A stretch of DNA of 64,000 nucleotides from Adineta vaga (Eukaryota; Rotifera). Positions 10,210-22,943 of this stretch are shown here, in pieces. Every line of letters begins with the position of its first letter. Position 1 is the first letter of the stretch. The stretch covers positions 5,952,001 to 6,016,000 of the forward strand of contig CP075492.1 of assembly GCA_021613535.1 (NCBI GenBank), read 5' to 3'. Both the position numbers and the translations under genes were made by a program. A model generated the notes under the pieces. It saw only the letters and a list, made by a program, of their open reading frames with translations, had not been told where the DNA came from and ran no database searches.

Positions 10210-11547
10210 CTATAATGTCATTTTTTCGGTTCCATTGCCTTCTTGGTCATTAGTAAATGATGCTTTTTCAATTCGCATAACTAATGGTGTATGTGTTTGT
10301 TCTAATTTTTCTTCAAGCTCTTCTGCAAATACCACAGGAATGCCTAAGAAAACAATTAAGAAATATGAGTGAAGAATAAGAAGATCTATGTTACTTACCT
10401 TTTGATATATATTGTTTTTGATCTTTTAGTGAATGTTTTTTTCTATAGATTTCTTGTTGTTGTCGATGTTTTCGATAGGAATAATTATCATAAAGATATT
10501 TATTATTCGGACTACCTGATGGACCACTTGGTAATAATAATGTTGATGATGAGGATGATCGTCGATTACAACAGAGACAAAATGCAATTATTGTACATAT
10601 GAATAACCCAATTAAAATGATTGCAAGAGGAACAATCACAAGTGGTTGATACAATTGATCAAGAAAGATTAGATTATTGATTGGAGGAGATAATGTTCGA
10701 TTTGTTAGTAATCGTGGTTGAATGGTCATAACTGCTTTTTTCATTTCAAACATTCCAATTGTCGTTGTAGTTGGATGTGATAATCGAAGAATAGATATTT
10801 CAAGTAATGGTAAAGGAAAAGATGAAAGTAATTGTAAACGTTTCAAATAATAATAATTAATTAAGGTTTTTATTTGATATGCAAGATCTTTAGTTGAATA
10901 TAAATCACATGAAAAATAAACTTTGATCATTGAACCATTGATTTTATGTATAGTTATTAATGATTCACTTAAATTTAAAGCTAAAGATAATGTTCGTACA
11001 ACATAATAACGATTTAATAGAGAAGAATTATAATTTGTTGACGAGAGATTAAATAATGCAAGAAGAAGATGATCCGATGGAGAAAATAATGATGATGAAG
11101 GTGCAAAATCAAATTTTAATTTCATTTTCATTGAATTCGGATTTTCAAATTGAATTTCAAATGGTCCATATGTATCACCAAATAATGGCAAAGCATATAA
11201 TGTTCCATTTTCAATTGCAAACCAAACTTTCTTTTCTGGTTCAATATGAACTACACGTGTATTATTAATATTCAATGAACGTTGATAAAGTTTATTATAA
11301 ACTACATTGGCAGTAAATTCCTATAAAAAGAAAGATCATTGATTTTTATCAAAAAACAAAATGAATGTCATAAAAATAGTTTTACTAGTGAGGATGACAT
11401 ATGGCGACGAGCATGGTGATTGGTAAATCTTACCTAAAATATAGAATAGTTAGAAGAAGAAGAAAAAAAAGATAATCAAAATTTATTAACCATTTCTGTT
11501 AATATTGGACAGAAGATAAAGAAGAGGAGAAACGTTTTGAATAGCAT
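10210..11547 (-). CDS. Dystroglycan-like single-pass membrane protein
   Basis: Four exons, complement(10210..10343, 10399..11320, 11386..11433, 11491..11547), give 386 residues, far shorter than vertebrate dystroglycan (~895). Exon 1 is a signal peptide (MLFKTFLLFFIFCPILT). The ectodomain has a cadherin-like stretch with VWFAIENGTLYALPLFGD, several N-glycosylation sequons, and a SEA/Ig-like part around IHKINGSMIKVYFS. One membrane helix follows (VIVPLAIILIGLFICTIIAF). The cytosolic tail has KDQKQYISKGIPVVFAEEL, which lines up with the [20 protein letters not shown] of beta-dystroglycan, and then TPLVMRIEKA, matching MPLILQEEKA. The PPPEY dystrophin-binding end that should follow is missing; the protein ends NGTEKMTL. 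Dystroglycan links extracellular matrix to the cytoskeleton. Confidence 0.75.
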
Positions 11548-13137
11548 GATGCGTATAATAGTACAATGATAATCACCGTTTTGGCCAACAACGTGTTTGA
11601 AGTATGATCATCGTACTTATTTGTAAAATGATATGCATAGTCATTTTTCTCTCTTCTCTCTTTCTCCTTTTTTTCTTTCTTTCTTTCTCTTTCTTTCTTT
11701 TTTTACTCTACTAATGTTCGCGCAATACAGCACACTGACTTTACGATGGATAAATGTTCAAGAAGAATGTTGAATCCGTTGCTATTGCAGTTCTATTGTT
11801 ATTCTTAGCTCGATTTCTTCTTTTTCTTCTTGTTCTTCTTCGATCGAGTTTGATTTTGTCTTGTTCGTCTCTATATATTGCCTTCTGCATATTGTTGAAA
11901 TTCTTGGTTGATCGTTATCATTTGTTGTCGACAAGAAAGAATATCACCAAGAGTAAGAATTGCTCTCTTTCTTTCTTTCATCGACATTGTCGTCGTTAGC
12001 AGAACAAAAAAGAATGCTAAAACAGAAGAAGAAGAAGAAAGAAGAAAAAAAGTAGTTATAGTACTCGATCGGTCAGTCTCAAGATAAAGAATAGCAGACG
12101 AGACAGGCAAGATGACTGACCGACGGCATATCGTGACTGATAAGACGGAAGAAAATGAGCCCTAGTAAATTGCTCGATGTACATTAGCAACATCACCCGC
12201 CTTCGTGTCATTTTTGTCATAGAGGTCAATTTATATCAAATAGAGAGAATGAACAGGAAGACATACTATGTACTTATTTCATTACTTTTCCCTCGTTACA
12301 CTTTGCAAAAAAAAAGAAAAATTGATTTCTAATACAACTTCAACGAACAAAAAAGACGATGAACAAGAAGAAGAAGATGAAGAAATTTATTTTTTATGTA
12401 ATCGATTTTGAAATAAACACTTCAACTACTTCTATTTAACTTCTCTCTACTCTTTTGACATTTTCATATGGATGTGATGAAGAGTATCGTAACGATGATG
12501 GAATATGATAAGAACATTAAGTTTCTCCTGAGAAAATGTTGATTATACAACAATTATCTTTACTTCTTCTTCTTCTTCTTCTTTTTTATTGATTCGAGAA
12601 AGAAGACAAATATGTACGATTAGTTAATGCATATGCATAACATATTTTCTCTCATAAATATCTAAAGAATTCATTGATGGATAAGCATTTCTTGTCATTC
12701 TAACACGTAATCGAAAGCAGATGATAGAAAACGAACAAACATAAAGTGTCACTGGTCAAAGAATAATTCGTATTTATTCTGCATATAAATCTCGTCTATT
12801 TAAAGTCTATCGAACCGAATAAATATCAAAATTTCATTATAAATACATCTACAAGTGTATATTAAGGCATATGGTCCATACAATTCTGATAGAGATTAGT
12901 CATGCATACAAACGATGGTTACACAAAGATATTTATACTGCCTTATGTATAACTTCTTTCTCTTTTTCATTTCTTGCTTAAATCCAGTCAATCTCATATT
13001 TCTCTAAATGAAACATAAAACAAAGAGAATAGACTTTTTCTTTTCAAAACAAAACAACTTCACTGTATTCACTCACTATAATCCATAGATACATCATCGA
13101 AACATTCAGCTAGAGGAAAAAAACGAATTCTTAGTCA
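11548..13137. other. Intergenic: upstream of the dystroglycan-like gene, 3' of OCIAD
   Basis: 1.6 kb AT-rich spacer with pyrimidine runs (TTTC repeats near 11660-11705, TTC repeats near 12561-12580). Short open frames here are low in complexity and look spurious. The dystroglycan-like promoter should lie at its left end. Confidence 0.5.
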
Positions 13138-13572
13138 TTAATTTGACTTATAAATTGGATCACCGTATTGATTGACACCCACAGGTATATGTTGAGCATC
13201 CGGTGCAAAGACTAAATGTTCATGTTTATCATGATGTTGATTATTAATAGCAATCAATGGATTTTGATGATTTTCAACACCACGAATTAATTGTGCTAAA
13301 CTACTATCAGGTAATTCATCTAAAATTTTCTGTCGACAGGTTGGTGTATAAGATACTTTTCCAATGATATATCCAGCAAAAATAGCAGTACCGAGTTTCA
13401 CCCATTTGGCTTTCATTGAAATGATATTTTTTGACATAGCATATTGTGTAAAGAGAAATGAACAAACTCCTAATGGTATACTACGATAAAGAACTGATTG
13501 ACGTTCACATTCTTCTAATAATCGTGTTTCTTCACGACTTAATTGTACTGGTGAATCCGGCGGAGTAGACAT
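13138..13572 (-). CDS. OCIA domain protein (OCIAD1/2 family)
   Basis: Single exon, 144 residues. The N-terminal OCIA domain runs from about residue 10 to 95: EETRLLEECERQSVLYRSIP, then two hydrophobic segments (GVCSFLFTQYAMSK and GTAIFAGYIIGKVSYTPTC) ending in the KxSYxxxC pattern typical of OCIAD. Family members sit on mitochondrial or endosomal membranes and affect complex III assembly and STAT signalling in animals. The C-terminal third is a hydrophilic, His-rich tail (NNQHHDKHEH) with no recognised domain. A TATTGTAG acceptor-like site lies about 10 nt before the ATG. Confidence 0.88.
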   Translation of the reverse strand: MSTPPDSPVQLSREETRLLEECERQSVLYRSIPLGVCSFLFTQYAMSKNIISMKAKWVKLGTAIFAGYIIGKVSYTPTCRQKILDELPDSSLAQLIRGVENHQNPLIAINNQHHDKHEHLVFAPDAQHIPVGVNQYGDPIYKSN

Positions 13573-14212
13573 CTTTTCCTTTCTACAATAAACAAGTAAA
13601 AATACAACAAAATTGTAATCATTATATCTAAGTATTTGAAAAAATATTAATTTTTCAATCTATAAGCATTGTTTTTCTATGCTATTTTCAGATGAGGTCA
13701 GTAAATATTTCACAACCTATTTTCTTTCGTTTTTCTAAAGTCGTATGATGAGATGAGTTTGTGAATCCGACATTTATTTCCATTCCTTTCATTGGTTAAA
13801 TAGAAAGGAAATGGATAAGTCTGTCTATATCCGACATCTATTGAATGTCTAACAAGTTAGTTCTTCATATATTTAGTGCGATTAAAGTCGAGAGGTTAAA
13901 AGCAAGTGAAATTATTATTCAAACACCTATCGCAAGGTTGAATACTTTGATGATTGTTAACATCAAAGTTCACTTCAAGAATTTGAGTGTCGGTAAAAGT
14001 AAGTAAAATTCAAGGTCAATCATTTCATCTTAAGTTATTCAAATCACAAGTCATTGCAACACATCAACTTCAATCCACACCAATATGAAAACTTTCTTCT
14101 GCTTTGAACAAAGAAATTTTACAATCAATGTCATAATCGTCTTCCACATGATGGAAGATACGAACAAATATTGACTTCTATATACTACTAAACTCATTAG
14201 GAAGTTAAGATA
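13573..14212. other. Intergenic, upstream of OCIAD
   Basis: 640 nt of AT-rich sequence between OCIAD and the foldback repeat. No exon or open frame is supported. Confidence 0.5.
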
Positions 14213-14560
14213 GAATTGTTGCTCTGGCAAACAACAAATTTCTTCGCTGTTCGCACAATTTCGTCATCGCAACATGAATCCGATTTTTTCAGATTATATA
14301 CCTCTTGGTAAATGTAATAAGTAACTTTATTGTAACAAAGAAAAGCACAAGTTCTTTCTCGTCCGCACACATATTATTTCAATTTACTATGTTGAAAATG
14401 ATTTCAATAGGGACACTGGTGAGGTCGCATTCTGCCAATAGAATCATCCATTACTTATTACATTTACCAAGAGGTATATAGAAAAAAACAAAAACAAAGT
14501 TGCGATGACGATATTCAACGGATAGAAGAGCGATCTTCCGTCTGCCAGAGCGACTAATTC
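14213..14560. mobile_element. Foldback (MITE-like) element with long imperfect inverted repeats
   Basis: Arms of about 110 bp (14213-14323 and 14451-14560) are inverted copies separated by about 128 bp. Matching blocks include GCTCTGGCAAAC against rc GCTCTGGCAGAC, TCGTCATCGCAAC on both sides, and a perfect 28-bp inner block starting TATACCTCTTGGTAAATGTA. There is no open reading frame, so it cannot move by itself. The outer edges and any target duplication are unclear; AGAATT flanks both ends. Confidence 0.75.
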
Positions 14561-14646
14561 TCTTAAATAATTGAATAGAAATTGATCAAAAAATCATTTA
14601 TTTGAAATCCATCATTATTTGTGGTAGAAAAATTTGACTGAATGAC

Positions 14647-15270
14647 TTAACTATCATGTGCATGTTTATATGCACTAAGGAAAAAATTGAAAACAAAAGA
14701 TATCGAAAACATAAACGGAATACGATAATAAGGTGAAATATATCGAAAATTGATAATCTGAACAGGTATAAAGATAGCACAATCAGCAATATAAAGTGGA
14801 AGGAAATTGGCTTTAGCATCCTTTTTCAATTCTTGAATCGTTGTACGACCTTCCAACATTGACGTACCTTAATAAAAGAGAAATGTTTATGAAAGAAAAG
14901 GAACGAATTAGTCGATGAGATTTACCAATGACATAAGTAATTGTATAAATAGGTGCAGCAATTGTTTGATCGAGTACAACTTTTTTAAATACGTTACGCC
15001 ATGTTGGTTGTGCTATAAGACGATCAAGAAATTTATACCAAATATATCCTTCAAGACCAAGAGTTGCTCCAGTAGCACAAGCAGCGCCTGCAATTAAAAC
15101 GATTAGAAAAGAATCTCTGCAATGATGAACATACGTAAACGCTTCTGATCGATTGATTTCTTTCTTTCATAGAAATATTGTGCACAGTAGTCGCCGAGAG
15201 TAAGAAGACCTGTTGCCGAAGATATACCGATAAGAAATTGTTGATAACGACGAATAAACAAAATATTCAT
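14647..15270 (-). CDS. Mpv17/PXMP2 family membrane protein
   Basis: Three exons, complement(14647..14867, 14926..15087, 15135..15270), give 172 residues, the normal size for the family (~176-195). Diagnostic parts are the GDYCAQ motif near residue 26, a Gly-rich membrane segment (CATGATLGLEGYIWYKFLD), the DQTIAAPIYT block, and in place of the usual WP..Q..NF signature FIPVQIINFRYISPYYRI. Four short hydrophobic helices are expected. Mpv17-type proteins form channels in the inner mitochondrial or peroxisomal membrane. Mpv17, Mpv17L2 and PXMP2 cannot be told apart by eye. An ACTGTAG site sits one base before the ATG. Confidence 0.85.
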
Positions 15271-15804
15271 TCTACAGTTAAAAAAAGATGTCGAACTTTC
15301 CTATACGTTTTAGTTTCGAAAATTGATGCCGAATCGAAAAGTCTACATTTCAGATGAATCAAAAGTAACAAAGAAAGTTTGTGTCTCTTCGTGCTTTTAT
15401 CTGTTGTTAACTTCTTTTATCAAAAGCGATTATAGAAGGATAAGATAATGTTACATATATATATATACATCCTTGATGTCACACGATCATTTGGTCATCG
15501 TATTCAGATAATACTCATTTCTTCTCCATTCCTTAACTGAGACGAGGAAATGCGAACAACACTCTAGACAATAGCCACCTTTCTTGAATAAAACTTTAAC
15601 AAAAATCACATTTGGTTTTTTGTTTATCTTGAATACAATACAAAAATGGAGTTGTTACAGTAATATATCAATAGAAAAAAAAGAAGATGAACAAGTTCGT
15701 GTTTATAAAACTTAGACAAACAAGATCAAAGTTTGTTCTTTTTTAATAATCAAGAGAAAAAAACTTTTTTGAAGAGATAAGTTCGTTTTTATGAAAAGTC
15801 ATTC
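15271..15804. other. Intergenic between the Mpv17-like gene and SERF
   Basis: AT-rich, with a TATATATATATA run near 15455-15467 that may belong to the Mpv17-like promoter. It also holds the SERF 3' UTR. No further gene is seen. Confidence 0.5.
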
Positions 15805-16149
15805 TTAACGAGCTGACGCTGCTGCTCCAGCACCTCCACCTGACTCATTGTTGTTATTTCCACCGGCTTTCTTTTGTTCGGCTAATAGTTGTTTTTCACG
15901 CATCCTTAACACAAAACAACGCTTGTATTATTTCAACATCTCAGATTAAAATTACTTTGCTGCATCTCGTATTTGACGTTCTTGTAATGATAAACCTTTA
16001 TTTGCCTCGGTTTCGGCTGCTGATTGTGCTTTACCCTTGTTATTTTTCATATTTTTTTCACGAGCAAGATCGCTAAAACATGAAGGAAAAGACTCAATTC
16101 AATTCAAGAGAGAACTTTGCAATATTCACCGTTGATTGCCGCGCGTCAT
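15805..16149 (-). CDS. SERF (4F5) family small basic protein
   Basis: Three exons, complement(15805..15904, 15956..16072, 16130..16149), give 78 residues. The start MTRGNQRDLAREKNMKN is the SERF signature (human MARGNQRELARQKNMKK). The middle is highly charged (QERQIRDAAKMREKQLL) and the tail is Gly/Ala-rich (GGGAGAAASAR). SERF proteins are disordered, bind RNA and amyloid precursors, and speed amyloid nucleation. The gene is too short and too split to show as one open frame, but each junction keeps frame with GT-AG introns of 51 and 57 nt. Confidence 0.93.
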
Positions 16150-17180
16150 GATATCTGTCGGTAATCTCAAAATGTTCGATCTAAAACGAACGAAATCAAA
16201 TGTAAAACCTGTATTTAACCATATAATAATTTTCTTTTATTAGTTGCCTTCTGTTTTTGTTTTCCTTTAAGTAAATCATAATGAAAAAAAAAAGAAACGA
16301 ACAAATAAACAACACCAATAACAAGAACAATTTTTAAACACTTCGTTCTCTTCTAAAAAAAAACAATCACGAATAAATACATGTTTTTTTCCTTCATCAT
16401 GTGCACAAAGAATAAACTAACTAGATGACATATTGAGAGAGAAAGAGTTAAAAGAGAAAGAAATCTGATGGTTTTGTGAAAGACATATACACAGAGAGAG
16501 AGAGAGACAGCGAGAGAGAAGGATTTAGGGACATTCGAAAGGTGAGTTTATATCAGCAGTAGATCAACCACCGGAGTTGTCGATTGTTGTTGCTAAGAAA
16601 GAAAAGATTAAGCTACATATCTACGGTTGAAAGTAGGAAGGGAAAGACAGAATGATTTCAGGTTATAGTTTTTATCATCCTACACTCATTCAGAAATATT
16701 ACATTCAGAAAATAGAGAAAGACAAAGACAAAACAGACAAACAAATTATGTAGACAGAGAAAGAAAGAAAGAAAGAAAGAGAAAATCGTTTGATAAGAAA
16801 ATATGCGCAACACAGCAAGCACATGATATAAACATAGCAAAAAGAAACTCTTCGGTGTAAATCAATGTAGTTCTTTTAGATACATAACAAGAAGAGAAGA
16901 AACTGTCAAATAGCTTAGATAATAGATAATAGATAATAATAATAATAGTAGTAATAGTAATAATAATAGATTTTTTTAACAATTCCAATCTATACATACA
17001 TAATAATCCAATGGAATCATCAATTAAATATTTTCTTTAGGAACAAAAATATATAAATCGAGATCAAATTCACTTATACATACAGATTTCTAGAAAAGAA
17101 AGGCTAAACCGGAGTGTGTTTTGTATTTGTTGTAATGAAAATTGGAAGAGAGGATGAACAATTGAGAGAGAAGATACGGA
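16150..17180. other. Intergenic between SERF and the AFF-like gene
   Basis: About 1 kb holding the SERF upstream region and the AFF-like 3' UTR. It includes a GAAA run near 16763-16784 and an ATA/GTA run at 16920-16975. No coding signal is seen. Confidence 0.5.
16920..16975. repeat. ATA-rich trinucleotide microsatellite
   Basis: Interrupted TAA/TAG repeats downstream of the AFF-like stop codon. Confidence 0.8.
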
Positions 17181-20024
17181 CTAAGTTGTAGTTGAACGTA
17201 ATAAATCAATGGCATCGAAAATATACAGGAGAAAATCTAATGTTGAATCATCACGTGATAAACGTCGATTTTGATTTTGTCGTAATAACTGTTCAAGAAA
17301 TTCTAAATTTTTTAACAAAGAATAAAATCAGATCGTTTTTTTTTCTTTCTTTTTCCTTACTTTTTGATGGTTCTTCACGTGTTAAACGTTCGGCTTTATT
17401 CCAATAATACGTTGAATGATATGAAGGTAACATAGATTTCGAAAAATCCAATAGAGTATGAGAATTCATATCTTCAGGCGATTTTGAATGATTACAATAT
17501 TCAACGACTTGAGTAGCACATCGTTCAATTGATGAAAAATTTGTATTAAATTGTAAATGATAGATATAAGATTGAAGCCAATAACTAAAGAATAAAACTA
17601 AATTTTTCCAAAACAAAAAATGAAGACGAATTGTTTCTTACTCGATTAAAAGAAATTTCGGCCGAATATAATTCAATGATTCAGCTGATGGATTTGTAGA
17701 TATATGAAACATTTTTTGATAATTATATGCTAGATGTCTAAATGAATGTAGAAAAAGCAAGACAATGATAGTTTAGAAGAGATTGATTGATTCTTTTTTT
17801 TTCAAACTGACTGAAGCATTGCTAATGTTGCTGTTAGTAAAGCTGTACATTGTTCAACAATAGGTTCATTATGAGCACATTGAATGAAATAACAAACAGA
17901 TTCCAAATATAAAGACATGGATTGTTTAATATCTTCGAATGTTCGTTTTTCACCATCAGCTTGTTTCTTTTTTTCTCGAGCTAAAGAATTTAATTCTTTT
18001 TTCGACATATTTCTATACAGAAAAAAAACCAAATCATTCTATACGAATCTTCAAATAAAAATATCGTGATTTTTTACTTTAAATTAGCATAGTTTGCTCT
18101 CGTTGAACTACTTGTAGTCGTTGGTAAACGATCTGAAGTATTTATAACATTTGAATTATTCGTAGTAGATGAAGCATTATCAACAGATGTCATTTGCAAT
18201 AATGGTTTAACACTAGAGAAAAAGAAAATAGTTCATTTACATTTTACTTTTCAGTCAACATACTTAGCAGTAGGTTTTTCTTTTCTCGGTTGTACAATCA
18301 TTGGTGCAACAGTTGCCATATTTCCCATAGTTGGTCTTTCATTAGGTGAAAGAAAATTTGACATAGATTGTGCTTCAGTTTTGATGTTCGTTAACGTCGA
18401 AACAATAGCTGGCTCTTGTTTATAGACATGACTAGTTTTACTTTTCTTTTGTTGCGTATTATTTCCTGCAATTGAATTATCAGATATATCTGGATTAGGT
18501 TCATGTTTAATCGATCCATTAATATCTCGTTTTGATTTTCTTTGCGATTTTTCAATAGGTTGATTATCTATATGTATATGTATATGAAATTAAGAAATAT
18601 ATAAAATGAGAAATTAGTTCTATACCTTCTGCTTGAATACATTGATCAAAAAATAAATATGTCGGAATGGTTATCGGAAGTGTAGGTTGTTTCATATCAA
18701 TTGGAATATTTACAAATGATGAAAACGATCGAATTAATTCTTTTCGTTTTATTGGTTTAGTTTGTTCGACAGGTGTTGTCGATGGTAAACTTCGTTTAAC
18801 AGGTGGATTCGATGATTCAGTTGGTGATTGTGTTGCAAAAATAAAATCAGATAATGAGAATGTATTCAGATTCTACAAAAAGAATTGATTTCATTTTTAT
18901 TTTCATATGAAATTAAAACCATACCGTTTCATTAGTTTCATCTTCATTCTTTATATTACTACGAATAGATGCTTCTTCGTCATCACTGTCGGAATGTTGA
19001 TTTTTTCTATACATAAAAGGAATATTAAAATATCAATACAAATGGATATGTCGTTGAAAATTACATTGGATTCTCATTGGGTAATTTTTCATCATCATCT
19101 TCTTCTTCTTCTTCTTCATCATCATTCTCATCCTCACTTAGATTAATATCGGTTTCATGATCTAATGCAAGATTTGCTTGACAACTATAAATGATATATA
19201 TATATGTGTTTAATGTTCATACATAATGAAAAGAAATTACTTTTCTTTGATATTATCAAGATGTTCTAAAAAAACAAAACAATTGTTATAGTTTGTAATT
19301 TCAATAACGATTCTTTTACTTGATTGTCTGGAAATCGTTTCAGAGAACTTTGTTAAAGTTAATGGCGCAACTAACTATAATCGAAAAACATGTTTTCTAT
19401 GCAATGAATATTATCATCAAAGAAATCTACCTTAAATATAAGTGGAACAAGTTGTTCGTATGTTTGTAACTGTCTGTTCTTCTGAATAGATAGAACAGTA
19501 TTTGTAAAATGAATCGAGAATGATGGATATTTTCAAAAACCTACAGAAATCATCGAATGATTGGAATTTGTCACGGGAGAAACTTGTTGATTATTTGTTC
19601 GTGATTGTGAACTATAAGAAGGAAAATGATGTATTTATTTAATATTAATCAGACAATATAATCTTTACGTGATATTTATTCGAGGCGGATGTTGAATAGA
19701 TAAATCCATACTTTGTTGTCTACAATAATCGACAACAGCTGGTGCAAGTCCAAGAATTTGTTCCGCTTTTTTTCCAAGTTCATTTGGCTAATAAAATGGA
19801 TTGGAATTATTGTTTGTTTTTTTTTGTTTAGAGAAAGTTCCTACCATAAAACGATGACCATTTGTCATTGTATGACTACTTGAGGTAGTCTCGATTGTTG
19901 TTGATGAATTTCGTTTAACTATCGACGATGACGAGGAAGAAATTGATGAGGATGAACGATGATGATTACGATTTGTATTAAAGATTTCAGGTAATTGTTG
20001 CTGAGGAGCAATATCAACCACCAT
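17181..20024 (-). CDS. AF4/FMR2 (AFF/Lilli) family homologue, super elongation complex scaffold
   Basis: A multi-exon gene with about 15 short introns; first exon 19845..20024, second 19669..19787, stop at 17181-17183. The family call rests on the C-terminus. The block YWNKAERLTREEPSKKFLEQL matches the AFF end DLWEQAEALTRKNKEFFARL, and DDSTLDFLLYIFDAIDLL matches the final helix. Upstream, LAREKKKQADGEK and YLESVCYFIQCAHNEP resemble the KHRAD and LDAALCFTESG helices of the C-terminal homology domain. The middle is Ser-rich, basic (KSQRKSKRDINGS) and has an acidic run (DDEEEEEEDDD). AFF proteins scaffold P-TEFb and ELL to release paused RNA polymerase II. The length (~850 residues by estimate) is short for the family. 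A TTTATTTTAG site lies 2 nt before the ATG. Confidence 0.72.
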
Positions 20025-21405
20025 GGCTAAAATAAACGAAGAGAATAGTTGGTAAATAAATTTCTTCTTTTTTTTTCGGAGGTCAAAGAAATTGCATTAT
20101 CTCTTCTATCGTCCTGTACTGTTTAAAATAGAAAAAAGGAGGGCAATCAGACCATACATGTCAGTTCTCATCGAGTAATGTGTATAGGGTAAAGAAGAAA
20201 AAAAAGGGAGAGAAAGAGAAAAATTCTACCCGTTTTGCTTTTCTCTCGTGATGTATGTATGTATGTATGTGTGTGTCTATGTGTGCGTTAGGTATTGTTG
20301 CTTCTGTTCGATGAAAGCATACAGACAACATTAATGTATAAATTACGTTATTATTGTTAAGTAGAAGAAGAAGAAGAAGAAGAAAAACTAGGAATTGTTA
20401 TCCATATTTTATCATTGATAAAGGAAATATTATATCATCATACTAGTTCAGAAACCTTGGATATTCTAGAAAGTATCACATGAATATATTCTTCTTATTC
20501 TCCTCCTCCTTTTCTAACTGATTCGATGTTCGAAGAAAAAATGCGATGCGTCAATGACGAATATTCGTTTGTGAGAAAAAAAATAAATGTATGATATACA
20601 ACGTCTGAATGACGTTAACGAAATATTCCTAATAAACAAAAAATACCGATTATTCAGGTAAATGAATAGACGATACAAATAATTATAAATAACTTTATCT
20701 TAGACGTCACAATAATCTACTGAATGCTTTTCAAGTCAATGAATAAGAAATTGATAAAGATAATAAGTAACAAACTAGACAATGATATGAAGAACTCTTT
20801 CATAGACATCAACATATCCTCGAAGATAACAAGAGCAAAAAACGGCGATGTTACGTCTCATTCTTACTTCACTTTTCTTTTTTTGCTTTCGTTCTCGAGT
20901 CGATTCTATCAAATTAAAACAAGAAGAAGAGAGAAAAGAAGAAAAAAGAAAAGGAAAAATTGCTTAGATCGACAACATCAGCTCGTCCCACTTCATTAAA
21001 TATCATCAATGAATATATACATATAAATAGATATATACATTCATTTATACCTATACATACACTATCAATATCAGAAGAGTTACTCAGATCGACGAAGAAA
21101 ACAAAAAGTCATATCGAAAGATTTCATTTGAAAATAGATATACAAACAAGTCATTTTCTTCAAGCACTTACACAATCGTTAATATATATAAGTCAGGACT
21201 TCCGGAACAATGAACAGAGATATTCTTTTTTACTCTTTCAAGTCGCTTTTCTTTTGTCGTCACGCGAATCAATCTTACACACTTTTCTTTTGCATATATG
21301 TGTATGTGTGTGTGTTTTTTCTGTTCTTTTTTTTCGTCACCAACCCAGTTTTTTCCTCTGTCTCTGTCTCTCGCTCTCCTTCTTCATCCTAAACGCCTTT
21401 ACATG

Positions 21406-21434
21406 AGAAGAAGAAGAAGAAGAAGAAGAAGAAA
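21406..21434. repeat. GAA trinucleotide microsatellite
   Basis: About nine perfect GAA units upstream of SCAPER. Confidence 0.9.
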
Positions 21435-22111
21435 AAACGCGAGCTCTACGTGTTCGTGTGCATATGTAACATACACACGGTCTAATGTCAATATCGTCCT
21501 TAGTCTTCAATTGTTAGAAACAAAATACAAAAACATACCTTCAGGGAAAAACGAACTTTAAACAAGAACAGATCAAAATATCATTTTTGAATCGATGACT
21601 ATTAAACAAGAAATAAAAGTAAATTGTGTATATTTGAAACACAAGAACATTTTCATACATGTATACCCTGTCGGTTTGAGTAGATTAAGTTAAATGTATT
21701 ATTGTATACGCGTCGATGGTCTACAAAACGAAAAAGAAAAAGAAACGAAAGTGAAAATGTAATGACGAAAGAACAGAAAGAAAAATATTTGATTTCGTAA
21801 GAATCTGAGTCAGATATCTCACTGGATTTTTTCAACTCTTGCATGAATAGAAGAAATAATTATGAAATATAAAGTCATGTATATTAACACTTCTAACTTT
21901 TGTTATCTTGAATAGAACGAGACAATTTCTTTCCCATTGACAAGTCAGGAAAGAAAACTTACATCAGAAAGAAGAGAAAAAAAAACAACACAAGCTTACT
22001 TACTTGTTTTATGTTGCGTTCTCTTTTTTTTTCTTCTTCTCTACTTTATTAAAAACTTCGTCATAATAAAATGGAAGAAGGGTCATGATATTCGTCCATG
22101 AAGCACAGGTG

Positions 22112-22131
22112 TATGTGTGTGTGTGTGTGTG
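22112..22131. repeat. GT dinucleotide microsatellite
   Basis: About nine TG units in the spacer upstream of SCAPER. Confidence 0.85.
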
Positions 22132-22930
22132 ATGATAGAAATATACTTTCTAACAAATCGACAAGAATAAAAATTGCTTTTTCACAAGAAAAAATTAGGG
22201 TTCAATTCACAATTCTTTTCGATAATGATCAAATAACCTTCAAATGGCTAGAGTTCATCAATTGAACAAGCCCTTTACTTTTTCTTTTTTTACTCTTTCT
22301 CGTATCTTCATATCATTTACACAATCTTTACGTTCATTTAATGATAAAAATAGAATTGAATAATGTGCAAAAAAAAAAGAAACGACGAAACATGATCAGT
22401 TGATATCTAAGTGATAAATAAACAACAAAATCTAAAATGTAAAAAACAAGTTAACTATCTTTCGACCAACTTCAGTGCATATTTTTCCTGATGATGATGT
22501 GTGAAATCGAAAAAGAAATTCGTCAAGGAAAATAAGGTTTTTTCATGAAATGAAGAAAAAAAACATTATTTCATCGGTAAATAGACATAACACATAAGTG
22601 TCTTGTCGTATTTCTTCTTTCTTTCTTTATTCCCAAATAGACAGCTGATTTTCAATTGAAAGAACCAATCAACTCTGCTCGATGGAAGAGAGCTTTTTAT
22701 TGGTGTATATATTCACTAATAGAATAAACATAGAAGACAGAACAGGAATTTTTCTTTTTTAAAGTGTGCAGTTTTCACTCTTCTGTTTCTTTTGCTTCTA
22801 TTTAATCAATGACAAATTTCGATTCGATTATTTGTATTTGTAATTCAATCCGTCGTTAAGAACTTTTAACAAAACAGATATTTTACTGAAAAATCATTGT
22901 CATGTGGTATACTATCTTAATTTCGATAGG

Positions 22931-22943
22931 CTTTGTTTTCTAG
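22931..22943 (+). promoter_or_regulatory. Splice acceptor directly before the SCAPER start
   Basis: GCTTTGTTTTCTAG ends immediately before the ATG at 22944. It is a candidate trans-splice or 5' UTR intron acceptor. Confidence 0.55.

Larger units (their letters stand above)
20025..22943. other. Large divergent intergenic region (AFF-like / SCAPER)
   Basis: 2.9 kb between two divergently transcribed genes, so it should hold both promoters. It contains an AAGA run near 20365-20382, a GAA run at 21406-21434 and a GT run near 22112-22131. Open frames on the plus strand at 20724-21561 are low-complexity and overlap each other in different frames, so I do not call them genes. Confidence 0.5.

Noticed and set aside
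20724-21561. Overlapping plus-strand frames upstream of SCAPER
   Set aside because: Low complexity, in several overlapping frames, dominated by CT and GAA runs, with no splice pattern linking them.
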